Below are positions 18,772 through 29,241 of a stretch of DNA of 64,000 nt, piece by piece; positions within the stretch are counted from its first letter, which is position 1, and each line of letters opens with the position of its first letter. The notes under the pieces were generated by a model. The model was given only the letters and a program-made list of their open reading frames with translations. It was not told where the DNA came from and did not search any database. A program made the position numbers and the translations under genes. Origin of the DNA: Symbiodinium natans (lineage: Eukaryota > Sar > Dinophyceae > Suessiales > Symbiodiniaceae); contig CAJNDS010002616.1 of assembly GCA_905221605.1 (NCBI GenBank), positions 8,096-72,095 of the forward strand, in the 5' to 3' direction.

Positions 18772-18870
18772 TTTGAGTCGGGCGCGCCGCGCGTTGCTGG
18801 CTTTTCTCGCGCGCTTTCACCCTCAGAGCTGGCCCTTGATGCTCTCAGGCTCTCGGCTCAACCACCAAGC
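18772..18870 (-). CDS. Possible exon, strand uncertain
   Basis: Minus frame with SEGESAREKPATRGAPDSKA; plus frame with SRALSPSELALDALRLSAQP. Minus preferred from context. Confidence 0.4.
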
Positions 18871-19067
18871 CCCAATAACCAAGTCCAAAAGGGAACCCTA
18901 AACCCTAAACCCTAAACCCTAAACCCTAAACCCTGAACCCTGAACCCTGAACCCTAAACCCTAAACCCTAAACCCTGAACCCTAAACCCTAAACCCTACA
19001 CTCCAAACCCTAAACCCTACACTCTAAACCCTAAATACTAAACCCGAAACCGGTAGACCTTGGTGGC

Positions 19068-19116
19068 GCCAGGCCTCGAACCCAGAACCTACCAGAATCT
19101 CACCGCCCACAACTAC
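19068..19116 (-). CDS. Possible short exon
   Basis: Minus frame VVGGEILVGSGFEAWRHQGL with donor CTACCG|GTTTCGGGTTTAG in a telomeric tract. Confidence 0.45.
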
Positions 19117-19290
19117 TAGGGTTTAGGGTTTAGGGTTGAGGGTTTAAAGTTGAGGGTTTAAAGTTTAGGGTTTAAAGCTTAGGGTTTAAAGTTTGAGGGT
19201 TTAAAGTTTAGGCTTTCAAGTTGCAAGGGCCCTATCACCCATCATGAGGGGCAATTTGCGGGGGTTTGCTGGAAGGGGAGGGGGGGGGGG

Positions 19291-19352
19291 CTGAACATCC
19301 CTGACCTCGGAGTGCACGACACGGAACCTAGGCAAAGTATGGATTTCCCCAA
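19291..19352 (-). CDS. Possible short exon
   Basis: Minus frame GEIHTLPRFRVVHSEVRDVQ between a poly-G run and a TTTAGGG tract. Confidence 0.5.
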
Positions 19353-19414
19353 GGGTTTAGGGTTTGGGGTTTAGGGTTTAGGGTTTAGGGAATTGGGGGC
19401 CCGTGGAACTCTAC

Positions 19415-19529
19415 CTGCAACTAGGGCGTTCCTCCCTGATTGTTTCTGAGCCGGGGAACAGACCAAAAAATCCTCCTGAGCATTCCCGTAGCTGCAGACC
19501 ACCTCGTACCCCTGTATTCGGCATTTCAC
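19415..19529 (-). CDS. Probable exon with clean splice sites
   Basis: Acceptor TGATACGAG|GTGAAATG and donor AGTTGCAG|GTAGAG bound a 115-bp minus frame containing GVRGGLQLRECSGGFFGLFP and ETIREERPS. Gly-rich; no family recognised. Confidence 0.6.
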
Positions 19530-19982
19530 CTCGTATCAAACCCCAAAAAGCCGAAACCCCAAACCCTAAACCCCAAACCCCTAAACCCTAAAACCCTAAA
19601 CCCTGAATCCTAAACCCTAAACCCTATACCCTAAACCCTAAACCCTAAACCTTAAGCCCATAGAGTCCTTAAAGCAGTCCTGCTAAGCCCCGGGCAGCAT
19701 CAGAGGAAGCTCCGTGGGAATTCGAAACCCGGAGGGGTGGGCGAGGAGTCTCTGCATCATGCCCACTCTTTGGCAGTTTATCGGGGGTTGTGGGCTTGGG
19801 GTTGGGGGTTGAGGGTTTAGGGTTTTAGGGTTTACCCTAAACCCTAAACCCTAAACCCGAAACCCTAAACCCGAAACCCTAAACCCGAAACCCCAAACCC
19901 GAAACCCCAAACCCGAAACCCTAAACCCTATAGGCCCTGAGGTGCCTATGAAAGGTACCCCCCCTCTCCCCCGCCCCTCCGC

Positions 19983-20048
19983 CCGCGCATTCAAGAGCCA
20001 GGCAGCGGGCTGCTCCGACACGACACCGGTCTTGGGCTTCCAGGGATT
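19983..20048 (-). CDS. Probable short exon
   Basis: Minus frame NPWKPKTGVVSEQPAAWLLN, the most protein-like of the open readings in this island. Confidence 0.5.
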
Positions 20049-20400
20049 CAGAGCTCAGGGTTGTAGGGTTTAGGGTTCTAGGGTTTTAGGGCTGGGGGGT
20101 TTAGGGTTTAGGGCTAGGGGGTTTAGGGTTTAGGGCTAGGGGGTTTAGGGTTTAAGGGTTTAGGGATTTATGGTTTCAGGGTTTATAAGGGGTAACATGA
20201 TTCAATTTCCGGTTCCGTTTAGTTTCGGTGCAGCCTACGCCGCAGCTGAAGAGACAATTGTTAAAGGGCCGACAGTACAGGAGCTTCCCAAAAAACCTGA
20301 CAAGTTTAAACTTTCGGGGTTTAGGGTTGAACCCAAACCCTGAGCCCTAAACCCTAAACCCTAAACCCTAAACCCTAAACCCTCAATTTTTGGGCTGCAG

Positions 20401-20545
20401 GGTTCAGCGGAAGCTCCCAAGGCACATTTAGACCACGCTTGCACATGCAGCTGCGCTTGCAGCGTTGTTGAATTAAGCTCAATTAAGCTCTGCAGACTCA
20501 CACCCTTGGTTGTCATCGTGCGCAGCAGATGAGCGATGATCTTCG
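20401..20545 (-). CDS. Probable exon, helical
   Basis: Minus frame of almost 50 codons with KIIAHLLRTMTTKGVSLQSL and IELNSTTLQAQLHVQAWSK. Very protein-like; no family recognised. Confidence 0.65.
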
Positions 20546-20654
20546 TAATGATCCCTTCATCCCTGTTCCCCTAGGAAGAAAAAAAGGATCCTTCTTGCTC
20601 ATATACAAGAAAGCCCAGAACCCAAAAAGTAAAAAGGATCCCTAACACTGATCT

Positions 20655-20785
20655 AGATTCAGGATCTGTTATTCTGATCTTCACTCTGCTTCCTCGTAGA
20701 AGACGCCGTATCTCGCACAGTAAGCTGTAAACTTCACAGGCTCCAACGCCCCAAAAATGCCATTCCGCAACCTCGAACCTTAGGA
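20655..20785 (-). CDS. Possible exon
   Basis: Minus frame with VAEWHFWGVGACEVYSLLCE and IRRLLRGSRVKIRITDPE. Boundaries not determined. Confidence 0.5.
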
Positions 20786-21195
20786 ACACCTAAAGCTAAT
20801 CCCTAAACCCCAAACCCCAAACCCTAAACCCTAAACCCTCAGCCCTAAACCCTAAACCACAAACACACAACCTCCTAAGTCTCCAGAAGCCCCAGAAAGG
20901 TTTAGGGCTTAGGGCTTAGGGCTTAGGGTTTAGGGTTTGGGGGCGCCCAAACATCCCCAGAACTTAGCTGTTTCTGGAAGCCCTGATTACGTGCAACAAA
21001 AAAAGTGGGGCCCTAACTAATCGAAAGAACAGAGCCCCAAGCCTCAGCGTGGTAAGCCCGAGGCCACGCAAGACACGTCAAGGCCCCCCTAAACCCCAAA
21101 TCCTTTGAAACCCCCCAAAACCCTAAACCGTAAACCCGACACCCCTAAACCCTAAACCCTAACCCTAAACCCTAAACCCTAAACCCTAACCCTAT

Positions 21196-21310
21196 CTCTC
21201 CTCCTGAACCTCCAGAAGCCCAAGGCACACCGCGGTAAACATCGTCGGGCGCAGCTGAAAGGAGGGAACCGCCAAGGACGACTTGTCGCGGATGAAGACT
21301 CGGACCTGGA
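21196..21310 (-). CDS. Probable exon, strand fairly uncertain
   Basis: Minus frame FQVRVFIRDKSSLAVPSFQL; plus frame QKPKAHRGKHRRAQLKGGNR is also open. Minus fits the neighbours. Confidence 0.45.
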
Positions 21311-21711
21311 AGCGGTTTAGGGGTTTAGGGTTTAGGATTTGGGGGTTTAGGGGTTTTAGGGGTTTAGGGGTTCAGAGGTTTAGGGATTAGGGGTATAGGG
21401 GACATGGGTTTAGTGGGTTTCAGGGTTTTGGGGGATTAGGGTTTAGGATTTTTATGGGGACAGGGGAGAGGGTTTAGTGGGTCTGGGGGTTTGGGGGGTT
21501 TTCGGGTTTAGAGGTTTAGGGGATTAGGAGTTTAATTAAGGGGATTTACGAGTAGGGTTTAGGGGTTTAGGGTTTAGGTTTAGGGTTTGCGGGGTGTGGG
21601 GGTTGAGTGCCTTTGTTCAGGGTCCTGAGAAATCTGGGCTGGGAACTTTCCAGTCAAGCCACCAACGATTTCAAGCCCCCTAAGCCCTAAACCCTAAACA
21701 CAAAACCCTAA

Positions 21712-21919
21712 ATGACAGAAACATGTCTGGCTTCGTTTTGTTTGCCTCTCATGCGCCGGCATACGAGGGTTACGAGGGAGCGGACTCGCTGTGTCACGAT
21801 AGATGTCGTGGCTGACTTTTGCACACCAGGCCCCAGTAATCCTTCAGCGGCGCCTGCTCCCAGCCAGGTGATGGAGGAGGAGTCCGAAGCAATGCACGCG
21901 CAATGGGCTTGGTATTCGT
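21712..21919 (-). CDS. Probable exon
   Basis: About 70 open minus-strand codons: HCACIASDSSSITWLGAGAA, GVQKSATTSIVTQRVRSLVT and RRMRGKQNEARHVSVI before a TAG. It may be a C-terminal exon. Confidence 0.5.
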
Positions 21920-22043
21920 TTAGGGTTTAGGATTAAGGGTTTAGGGTTGAGGGTTTAGCGTTGAGGGTTGAGGGTTTAGCGTTTAGGGTTTTGGGTCGCG
22001 CCCCGATTTCAGGAAACGGCACGACTGCATGCTTTCAGCATGC

Positions 22044-22165
22044 CTAGGAGGTGCAGGGTACTTATAGCCCCAATTCTTTGCCGTACTTACAAGCCCCCTA
22101 AGTCCCCTAAGCAGGTTATCAGTAGACTTAGAGCTGGGGTTCTAAGTACCCCTGAACCTCCAAGT
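22044..22165. mobile_element. Hairpin MITE family 2, copy 3
   Basis: Left CTAGGAGGTGCAGGGTACTT, right AAGTACCCCTGAACCTCCAA; internal CCCCTAAGTCCCCTAAGCAG. Confidence 0.7.
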
Positions 22166-22629
22166 AGATCCTAGAATGGTCCTCTAACCCTACTACCCTA
22201 TAATCCTTTACATACTACTAGGGACACACACACACACACACCGTGTAGTGTTTAGGGTTTAGGGTTTATAGTCGAAGCAAGCAGCCCTACATACTAGACT
22301 CTGAACTTCACCCGGCTTTAGTAGGTGGGTTTCTCCTTTTTCGTCCTTTGATTGATTGACTGACTGATGGATGGATGGATGGATTGATTGATTGATTCAG
22401 TGTTTCTTGCATGGGGGGAGCAGCGTGAAGCAACCGTCGTCGTTTTTATTCCAGATGCGGATCCCTTTTCGGGACAATATGTATAAGGTTTAGGGTTTAG
22501 GGTTTAGGGTTTAGGGTTTAGGGTTTAGGGTTCAAGGAAGAAGGGTTCAGGGTTTGGGCTTTCGGCTGTAGGGTCTGGGGTTTAGGGACCCTAAGCCCCT
22601 GCGGATACCTTTCGTCAAGAACTGCAATA

Positions 22630-22720
22630 TACTGCAATCTGGGTGCCATCGTGCTCTGGTCTGCCAGTGCTGCCTTTCAGGGAAGAGCTGCTTTCCCAAG
22701 AACGTTAGCGAAGGGTTCCG
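22630..22720 (-). CDS. Probable exon, strand uncertain
   Basis: Minus frame TFLGKQLFPERQHWQTRARW; plus frame GAIVLWSASAAFQGRAAFPR. Both are open; minus fits context. Confidence 0.4.
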
Positions 22721-23041
22721 GTTTCAAGTTTGAGGCTTCTTTGGGGGGTTCAGGGCTCAGGGTTCAGGGCCCTAGCTAACCCGCACCCTGACTACACGCC
22801 CCCTTACTCGGCTTTGCCTTCAGGATGTAAAGTGTATAGAACCTCTTAGGAAGAACCTTGCCTTTTCAGGCTAGCGTCCGAGTAGAAAACGTTCTCAAGA
22901 ATTACTTGTCACGCCCACAGAAGGAACGTAATCCTCATGATAATTGCTTAGTTTGCTTTTTGCTCGCCAGCAGGGTGTCACAACATGCGCGAGACGCAGC
23001 ATCCCCCCCGAGAAGACGCTTAACATCCCAACCCTAAACCC

Positions 23042-23155
23042 TTACTGCGGCCACCCCCCCCCCCCTTCACCCTACCCTAAGCCCTAAACCTAACTTCCCC
23101 CCCCCCCCCCCCCCCTCCCCAACCCTCCCCAAAACCCCAAAACCCCTAAACCTTT
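23042..23155 (+). repeat. Poly-C tracts with telomeric remnants
   Basis: Two runs of C (about 12 and 20) and C-rich CCCTAAAC remnants; no gene seen. Confidence 0.9.
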
Positions 23156-23283
23156 TTGGGATGCTCCGCCTTATACTAACAGTCCTTGATAGGGACTATA
23201 AAAGGGGGTACCATTAAGGACCCTAAACCCTAAACCCTACACCCGATTATGAAGGACTGTTAATATAAGGAGGAACATCTCAA
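23156..23283. mobile_element. Hairpin MITE family 1, copy C, with telomeric insertion
   Basis: Ends TTGGGATGCTCCGCCTTATA and TATAAGGAGGAACATCTCAA. In the centre the usual loop is replaced or split by CCCTAAACCCTAAACCCTA (23221-23239). Confidence 0.8.
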
Positions 23284-23371
23284 CCCCAAAACCCCAAAAC
23301 CCCTAACCCCAAACCCCAAACCCCAAACCCTAAACCCCAAACCCTAAACCCTAAAACCCTAAACCCTTTCC

Positions 23372-23440
23372 CCCTAACACCCCTAACACCCCTAACACCC
23401 CTAACACCCCTAACACCCCTAACACCCCTAAAACCCCAAA
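23372..23440 (+). repeat. 9-bp tandem CCCCTAACA
   Basis: Seven copies of CCCCTAACA, a telomere-like 9-mer (TGTTAGGGG in reverse). Confidence 0.9.
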
Positions 23441-23462
23441 CCCCCCTAAACCCCAACTCTGC

Positions 23463-23512
23463 GGCTCCTCCACACTCAGGAGCTGCGAAGCCATAGATGC
23501 CATGCTGCCCCT
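23463..23512 (-). CDS. Possible first exon
   Basis: Minus frame MASMASQLLSVEEPQS preceded by GGGGCAGC. It looks like an N-terminus but is short. Confidence 0.4.
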
Positions 23513-23659
23513 TTGAGGGTTTAGGGGTTCAGGGTTTAGGGGGTTAGGGTTTAGGGTTTAGGGCTAGGGTTTAGGGTTTAGGGTTTAGGGTTTAGGGTTT
23601 AGGGTTTGGGGTTTAGGGTTTCGGGCTCGGGGTTTCGGGGCTCAGGGTGTTCGGGTTTG

Positions 23660-23722
23660 AGAGCCTTTCGTGCTCGGTGTGTTCAGTCGAACCATGAAGA
23701 ACGCGAGATGCGCCTTAACTGC
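23660..23722 (-). CDS. Probable exon
   Basis: Acceptor AATCTGTTCTCAG|GCAG, then the minus frame VKAHLAFFMVRLNTPSTKGS running into a degenerate telomeric tract. The plus frame is also open. Confidence 0.45.
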
Positions 23723-23801
23723 CTGAGAACAGATTTCAAACAACATGCGGGCCCATGGGAGTCCCCTGGTCGGCTTCGTCCGTGGTAGAAGCCGTGTGGC
23801 T

Positions 23802-23912
23802 CAGGTTTATGGTTCTCATTCACCAAGAACTTGTACCCATATTTGGGCCCTTAAGGGGCTTATATGTGGGATACACTTGTAATGGCTCACTAAGTACCCT
23901 GAGTCTCCAAGT
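23802..23912. mobile_element. Hairpin MITE family 2, diverged copy 4
   Basis: GGTTTATGGTTCTCATTCAC on the left, AAGTACCCTGAGTCTCCAAG on the right; TTGTACCC and GGGCTTATATG inside. Confidence 0.5.
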
Positions 23913-24291
23913 AAGGATCAGGGTCCTGTTCTCTCGGGCCCGGTTAGGATGTGGCCATTTCCTCAAAGCCCCCCCCCCCTATGCACACCAAAACTACTAC
24001 TTGCTTAAGAACCCCCAGGAAAGAAAGATAACAATGCCCTATTTCGGAAGCGGGAGCTCGTAGCAGACTCTTCTGTAGTCGATGGTTCTGGACTATTAGC
24101 CTTAACTGTCATGAATCTAAGGGTAGTTTCATGGGCCCTTAATGTGGCCCCTTACCTCCTTTACAAAAACCCTATTTAAAGCCCTAAACCCCTAAAACCC
24201 TAACCCCCCAAACCCTAGAGCCCTAAACCCCTAAAGCCTTAAACCCCCAAAGCCCCAAACCCCCAAAGCCCTAAAGCCCCGCAAGACTTAA

Positions 24292-24382
24292 GTACTAGGC
24301 CTGAGCGCACGCCAAGACGCTCGCGATTCAGAACCTCGGTCCGATCGCCGCCGGCCGTCGTCTCATCCGGCTCCTTCTTCAT
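24292..24382 (-). CDS. Probable first coding exon
   Basis: Minus frame starting at ATG 24380-24382: MKKEPDETTAGGDRTEVLNR then ERLGVRSGL. An acidic/basic, disordered-like N-terminus. A start codon here would place a gene start near 24.4 kb. Confidence 0.55.
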
Positions 24383-24636
24383 GCTAAGCCTTAATAACCC
24401 TTATGCACCTGCATAAACCGTTATCAACCCTTATAAGGCCTTGTAAGCCCCAATCAACCCTTGTAAGTCCTTCTGAGACATCATAAACCACTGTAACCTT
24501 CGCAGCATCCCGTCCATGAGCCCTCAACAACCTCAAAACCCTTGGAAACCATGAGCCTTACAACGGCCAACCGAAAACCCCAACATCCTCAACCCAGAAA
24601 GTCTACATGAAGCCCTGTTGGGGAGTCGGGGCCTCT

Positions 24637-24762
24637 ACTTGCAGGTTCATGGGCACTTGTAATCCCCAAGTAGAACGGTACTTCTTAGCCCCCAAAATCC
24701 CCTAGATAGGTTGAAAAGTACAGTTAGAACTGGGGGTTATAAGTACCCTCGAACCTCCAAGT
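24637..24762. mobile_element. Hairpin MITE family 2, copy 5
   Basis: Left ACTTGCAGGTTCATGGGCAC, right GTACCCTCGAACCTCCAAGT, with matching internal arms. Confidence 0.8.
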
Positions 24763-24907
24763 AGTACTGCAGGGTGTAGGCCTTGGGGTAAGGGGTTGTT
24801 GAGGGTTTGGGTGTAGGGCCTTGATCGGAACACGATGTAAACTGTCCCAGAACCTAACACTCACTCACTGTGTCTTTCAAATAAATTAAGCACTCAAAGA
24901 GACACCG

Positions 24908-24988
24908 GCACCATCACCATCATCACCAACATCACCATCATCACCATCATCACCATCATCACCATCATCATCATCATCATCATCACCA
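24908..24988 (+). repeat. (CAT/CAC) triplet microsatellite
   Basis: CACCATCATCACCATCATCA repeats with period 3/9. Confidence 0.95.
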
Positions 24989-25460
24989 GGATGGCCCTTA
25001 AGCTCCCTAAGTATGATCCTCCTACACAGGGGAAATAGAAGATGTCCCAGGGGACCGACTTAGATCATAAGTGGCAGGTATGAGCCGAGCCTTGATTCCG
25101 GGGGTGGGCCCTTTATTCTGAGACACCTTCAAAAAGCCACGTAAGGGTTTAGGGTTTAGGGTTTAGGGTTTAGGGTTCGGCCCTTAAACCTCTAAGCCCC
25201 TAAAATCCTAAACCCCCCAAAATCTTTCCCACGACTGATCCACACATCCTCAGGCGTACGGTTTTGGGGTTTCAGCGCGCTGCGCAGGGTGGAATCGCAT
25301 GCTGACTTCCCTCCCAGTCTCTAACCACACGTTCTAAGAGCGTGTGGTTTAGGGTTTAGGGGGTTCGGGCTTGGATCCTCACCCAAATGCAAAACCCTAT
25401 ACCCGAAACTCTAAATGCCAAACCCCAAACACCTAAACCCTAAACCTTTGAAACCTCAAA

Positions 25461-25620
25461 TTGGGATGTTGCCCCTTATACAACAGTCCTTAATAGGGAT
25501 TATAATGGGTCGGGGGGGAGGGGGTACCATAGCTCCCGAATAAGGAGCTGTTAGTATAAGGGGGTTACTCTAAACCCTAAGCTCTATTAAGGAGCTGCTC
25601 GTAAAAGGGGAACATCCCAA
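25461..25620. mobile_element. Hairpin MITE family 1, copy D, expanded
   Basis: 160 bp. Ends TTGGGATGTTGCCCCTTATA and AAAAGGGGAACATCCCAA. The right arm is doubled (GAGCTGTTAGTATAAGGGGG and AGGAGCTGCTCGTAAAAGGG) around TCTAAACCCTAA. Confidence 0.8.
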
Positions 25621-25640
25621 CCCTCAAGCCCCCCCCCTAA

Positions 25641-25705
25641 AAGGTGCCCAACTCCTCTGGCGGCGTGGGAGTTGTTTCAAACGTCTCCTCCAAGAGGCGT
25701 AGAGG
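25641..25705 (-). CDS. Probable short exon
   Basis: Minus frame SPLRLLEETFETTPTPPEEL, directly adjacent to the 13-unit TTTAGGG array at 25714. Confidence 0.5.
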
Positions 25706-25713
25706 GGAATGGG

Positions 25714-25805
25714 GTTTAGGGTTTAGGGTTTAGGGTTTAGGGTTTAGGGTTTAGGGTTTAGGGTTTAGGGTTTAGGGTTTAGGGTTTAGGGTTTAGGGTT
25801 TAGGG
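25714..25805 (+). repeat. TTTAGGG array, 13 units
   Basis: Perfect tandem units. Confidence 0.97.
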
Positions 25806-25971
25806 TCGACGAGGTGGTTGCGAGATCAGAAATTTCGATCGTTGAGGCTTGAAAAGCTTGAAGGGTGTAGGGGTTTAGGGATTTGGGGTTTCGGGGCTTA
25901 GGGGTTTTGGGGGGAACCCCTAAACCCTAAACCCTAAACCCTAAACTCTAAACCCTAAACCTGGCGTAGAG

Positions 25972-26036
25972 GGTTCAAAACAAAGAAGTTTTGGGAGCGG
26001 CCGCTTTGTTCGTAGTCAGGCTCCAGGCCGGGAACC
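25972..26036 (-). CDS. Probable short exon
   Basis: Minus frame VPGLEPDYEQSGRSQNFFVL between two CCCTAAA arrays. Confidence 0.55.
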
Positions 26037-26107
26037 ACTTACCCTAAACCCTAAACCTCAAACCCTAAACCCTAAACCCTAAACCCTAAACCCTAAACCC
26101 TAAACCC

Positions 26108-26194
26108 TACCGGCACTCCACTACTCCGCAAGAGCCGTTTGCATCTGCCATACTACACAGGAGGCCCCATAGCTCGAAACTTTCGGCCCGGGGA
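26108..26194 (-). mobile_element. End fragment of the 265-bp element
   Basis: GGCACTCCACTACTCCGCAA and CGAAACTTTCGGCCCGGGG match the terminal third of the copy at 52040-52306. It is bracketed by telomeric arrays on both sides (26047-26107 and 26201-26319). Confidence 0.65.
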
Positions 26195-26200
26195 TGAAGG

Positions 26201-26319
26201 TTTAGGGTTTAGGGTTTAGGGTTTAGGGTTTAGGGTTTAGGGTTTAGGGTTTAGGGTTTAGGGTTTAGGGTTTAGGGTTTAGGGTTTAGGGTTTAGGGTT
26301 TAGGGTTTAGGGTTTAGGG
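26201..26319 (+). repeat. TTTAGGG array, 17 perfect units
   Basis: 119 bp, exactly 17 units, the longest perfect array in the window. It starts right after a fragment of a 265-bp element. Confidence 0.98.
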
Positions 26320-26459
26320 CTACGAGCAGAGTGATAAGGGCAGATTGGGATGTTACTGGAACTGAGGTAAGAAATCCCTCAACACCCTAAACCCTAAACC
26401 CTAAACCCTAAACCCTAAACCCTAAACCCTAAACCCTAAACCCCCCCTATAGGGTTCCT

Positions 26460-26556
26460 TAAAAGCTGGTTTCGGGGTTGGCAGTGCTCGGAGTGCGAGG
26501 TCCTCGCCAACAACGGCGGGCACCCAGCCCTCCTCCCTGTTCAGGAAGACCTCCAC
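26460..26556 (-). CDS. Probable exon, beta-rich
   Basis: Acceptor GGGCCAGAAG|GTGGAG, then the minus frame VEVFLNREEGWVPAVVGEDL and ALRALPTPKP. The KVEVF...GWVPAVV pattern is reminiscent of small SH3/Tudor-like barrels, but one exon is too little to say. Confidence 0.65.
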
Positions 26557-27639
26557 CTTCTGGCCCACATGTGGGGTTTAGGGTTTAGGGTTTAGGGCTT
26601 AGGGCTTAGGGTTTAGGGTTTAGGGTTTAGAAGTGCCGGGCACGAACTCAGGCCCCATTGATCTATCCCCTAAAGGTTGAGCCTTCAGGGCTGTGATGCA
26701 AAACGTGTGCTTCCTTGCAGAAATGCAAGACCCTAAACCCTAAACCCTAAAACCTAAAACCCTAAACCCTAAGTGGGAGGGGTTCGCAGCCATCCGCTGG
26801 AGGACTTGATGAAGGCTTCTTTGTATGTTTTTAGGTTTTAGGGTTTAAGGGTTAGAGGGGTGAGGGGTTGGGTGCAACTTCGTGGGCTTTATTTGGGAGG
26901 TTCTGCAGGTGTAGGGTTTAGGGTTTAGGGTTTAGGGTTTAGGGCTTAGGGTTCAGGGCTTAGGGTTTAGGGTTTAGGGACGTAAGGTCTTTAGCAAGTT
27001 ACTTGCTGCCCTCACAACTCTACACAAGCCAGAACCTGGACCCTGGCTATCCCCAAACTTCCCAAACCCTAACCCTAAACGCTAAACCCTAATTTAAACC
27101 CTAAACCCTAAACCCTAAACCCCAGAACCCCAGCACCCCAGCACCCCAGAACCCCAGAATCCTACAACCCTCGAGGAATGGAACCCTGTAGCCCCGGAGC
27201 CTAAAGGCACGCAGAACGCCAAGCCCCGAATGGCCCAACCTGAGCCCAACTTTTGGGAACTCAAATTCCTAAAGCTACACCACCTAAAGGCCCCTGGAAC
27301 CCGAACCTTCAACACCCTTAAGCCACAAACCCCTAAACCCCGAGAAGCCCTAAACCTCCAAGCCCAAAAACTTTTGCGAACCTGCATCCTCCACCCTAAG
27401 CCTCCTAAACCCAGGTATGCCCCTCAGATGAGGTATGCCCCTCAGATGAGGGCCTAGGGTATCTTACTGGGGCCGACCTCGGGTATCTTCAGAAGGCACC
27501 CTGAACTCCTGAAAAGGAACCCTCATAAACCCTAAACTGAAGCTGTCAGGGCCTGGGGTTTAGGGTTTAGGGTTTAGGGTTTAGGGTTTAGGGTTTAGGG
27601 TTTAGTTTAGGGCCCTCAAACCTTCCCTCTTTTCAGGCC

Positions 27640-27722
27640 TCCTCTCCCTTCATGTAGCGTCGCTGCAGCAGCTGCAGCGGAACGTCCCGACGCCGCCCTT
27701 TCCCCGGCTCCTCGTCTTCCTC
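27640..27722 (-). CDS. Probable exon, charged
   Basis: Acceptor AACCAAGCAAG|GAGG, minus frame EEDEEPGKGRRRDVPLQLLQ and RRYMKGE. A donor GAG|GCCTG fits. Confidence 0.65.
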
Positions 27723-28407
27723 CTTGCTTGGTTTCCTAAACTCTAAACCCTAAACCCTAAACCCTAAACCCTAAACCCTAAACCCGAAAACCCAAGGGCT
27801 GCGGGTTTTTGCGGCTTGGGATTTCAGGTGTTAGGGGACAGATGGCGGTTTCCGAAATTCGCGGTGCCTTATTCGGGCCTATTAGGGTTTAGGGTTCAGG
27901 GCTTAGGGTCTAGGGTTTAAGGCAAAAGGTGGTGGCTTCCGAAATTCGGGGTACCTCGTTGGGGTGTATTCGGGTCTATCAGGGTACCTTGTTGGGGTCT
28001 ATTCGGGTATTTTTTTGGGGGTCTATTAGGGTTCTTTGAGGGGTCTACTTTAGGGGCGCCCTATGTTCGTAGAAACCACCAGGTGGGTGTGTGGAGGGAT
28101 TCTTAAGTTTTGAGGCCCTCAGCTGCTCAAGAGCGATAAGCCCGAATCCTTGAGACTTTTATGGTTTTTTTTTGGGGGTTTCAGGGTTTCTAGATTCAGG
28201 AGTCACCTAGGAATGACAAGGGTGCCCTCTTGGTTGTAAGGGGATGATAAGGGAACCCCAACCCCCCAAAAAGGAAATAAGGGCCTACTCCGGGCCCCAG
28301 GTTTAGGGAGACCAAACCCTAAACCCTAAACCCTAAACCCTAAACCCTAAACCCTAAACCCTGAACCCTAAACCCTGAACCCTGAACTTCAACCCTGAAC
28401 CCTAAAC

Positions 28408-28501
28408 GGTGCAGTCCAGCAGAATGTGGTACTTCGAAACGTGGGCGGAGAGGTGTAGAGCTGGCGTCTGCAGGACCAACGCGTTGAGCCACGTGTGCTT
28501 C
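28408..28501 (-). CDS. Probable exon with telomeric donor
   Basis: Acceptor GCTTGTCGTGCAG|GAAGC, donor GACTGCACC|GTTTAGGG. Minus frame KHTWLNALVLQTPALHLSAH then YHILLDCT (a second frame, EAHVAQRVGPADASS, is also open). Confidence 0.6.
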
Positions 28502-28603
28502 CTGCACGACAAGCAGGTGAGGGTTTAGGGTTTAGGGTTCAGGGTTTAGGGTTTAGGGTTTAGGGTTTAGGGTTTAGGGTTTATGCAATCGGTCATGCGG
28601 GGT

Positions 28604-28690
28604 TTAGGGTTTAGGGTTTTAGGGTTTTAGGGTTTTAGGGTTTTAGGGTTTTAGGGTTTTAGGGTGGGTTTTAGGGTTTTAGGTTTTTCC
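28604..28690 (+). repeat. TTTTAGGG (8-bp) array
   Basis: Seven to eight units of the 8-bp TTTTAGGG telomere form beside standard TTTAGGG. Confidence 0.95.
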
Positions 28691-28834
28691 CCGGCAGGTG
28701 TTGCCTCAAAACCTTAACAACCCTAAGTCCTGCATTTCTATCATCTGAAGACCCTAAGAAGTAAGAAGGTCTGAGTCTTGCCTTCTTAACTGAAGACCCC
28801 AAGAGGTAAAAGAGGACCTTTTATCTTTCGCTAA

Positions 28835-28985
28835 GTTGACCCTTCAAAGCAGCTGCGCACTTTCCCCACGCAAGCACCTCTACAGTCGAACGGTGTTGAA
28901 CGAGCCAGTTAACACTGCGGGAGAAAACGGGAAACCGTTCTTGGGGCACAGGGTTGACAAGGGAGCCTCCCAACCAATAACACAT
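28835..28985 (-). CDS. Possible exon next to the viral element
   Basis: Minus frame FPVFSRSVNWLVQHRSTVEV and LAWGKCAAALKG. It is the last host-like island before the AT-rich element. Confidence 0.45.
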
Positions 28986-28989
28986 ACAA

Positions 28990-29241
28990 TAAACTAGACT
29001 CAAGAGTCACCCAGGAATAAGTTAGCAATGACCATTTCCATTTTCTAATCATGCACCACCCCCTAGCACCCTAAACCATAACAACCTATACCTCAACCCT
29101 AACCTCACCAAAATACCCATAGTAAGACCCACAATATAGAACCATTGGAAGACCCATACACCACCACATAGAAAAATCCCAACCTCAAACCCATATACCA
29201 ATACTCCCATAGCAAGTTCTTATTTCTTTAAGTGTTTTTCT
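28990..29241. other. Left junction of the AT-rich element
   Basis: Composition shifts from GC-rich host to A/C-rich (CCTATACCTCAACCCTAACC) and then AT-rich. I found no clear terminal inverted repeat here and no gene. Confidence 0.5.
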
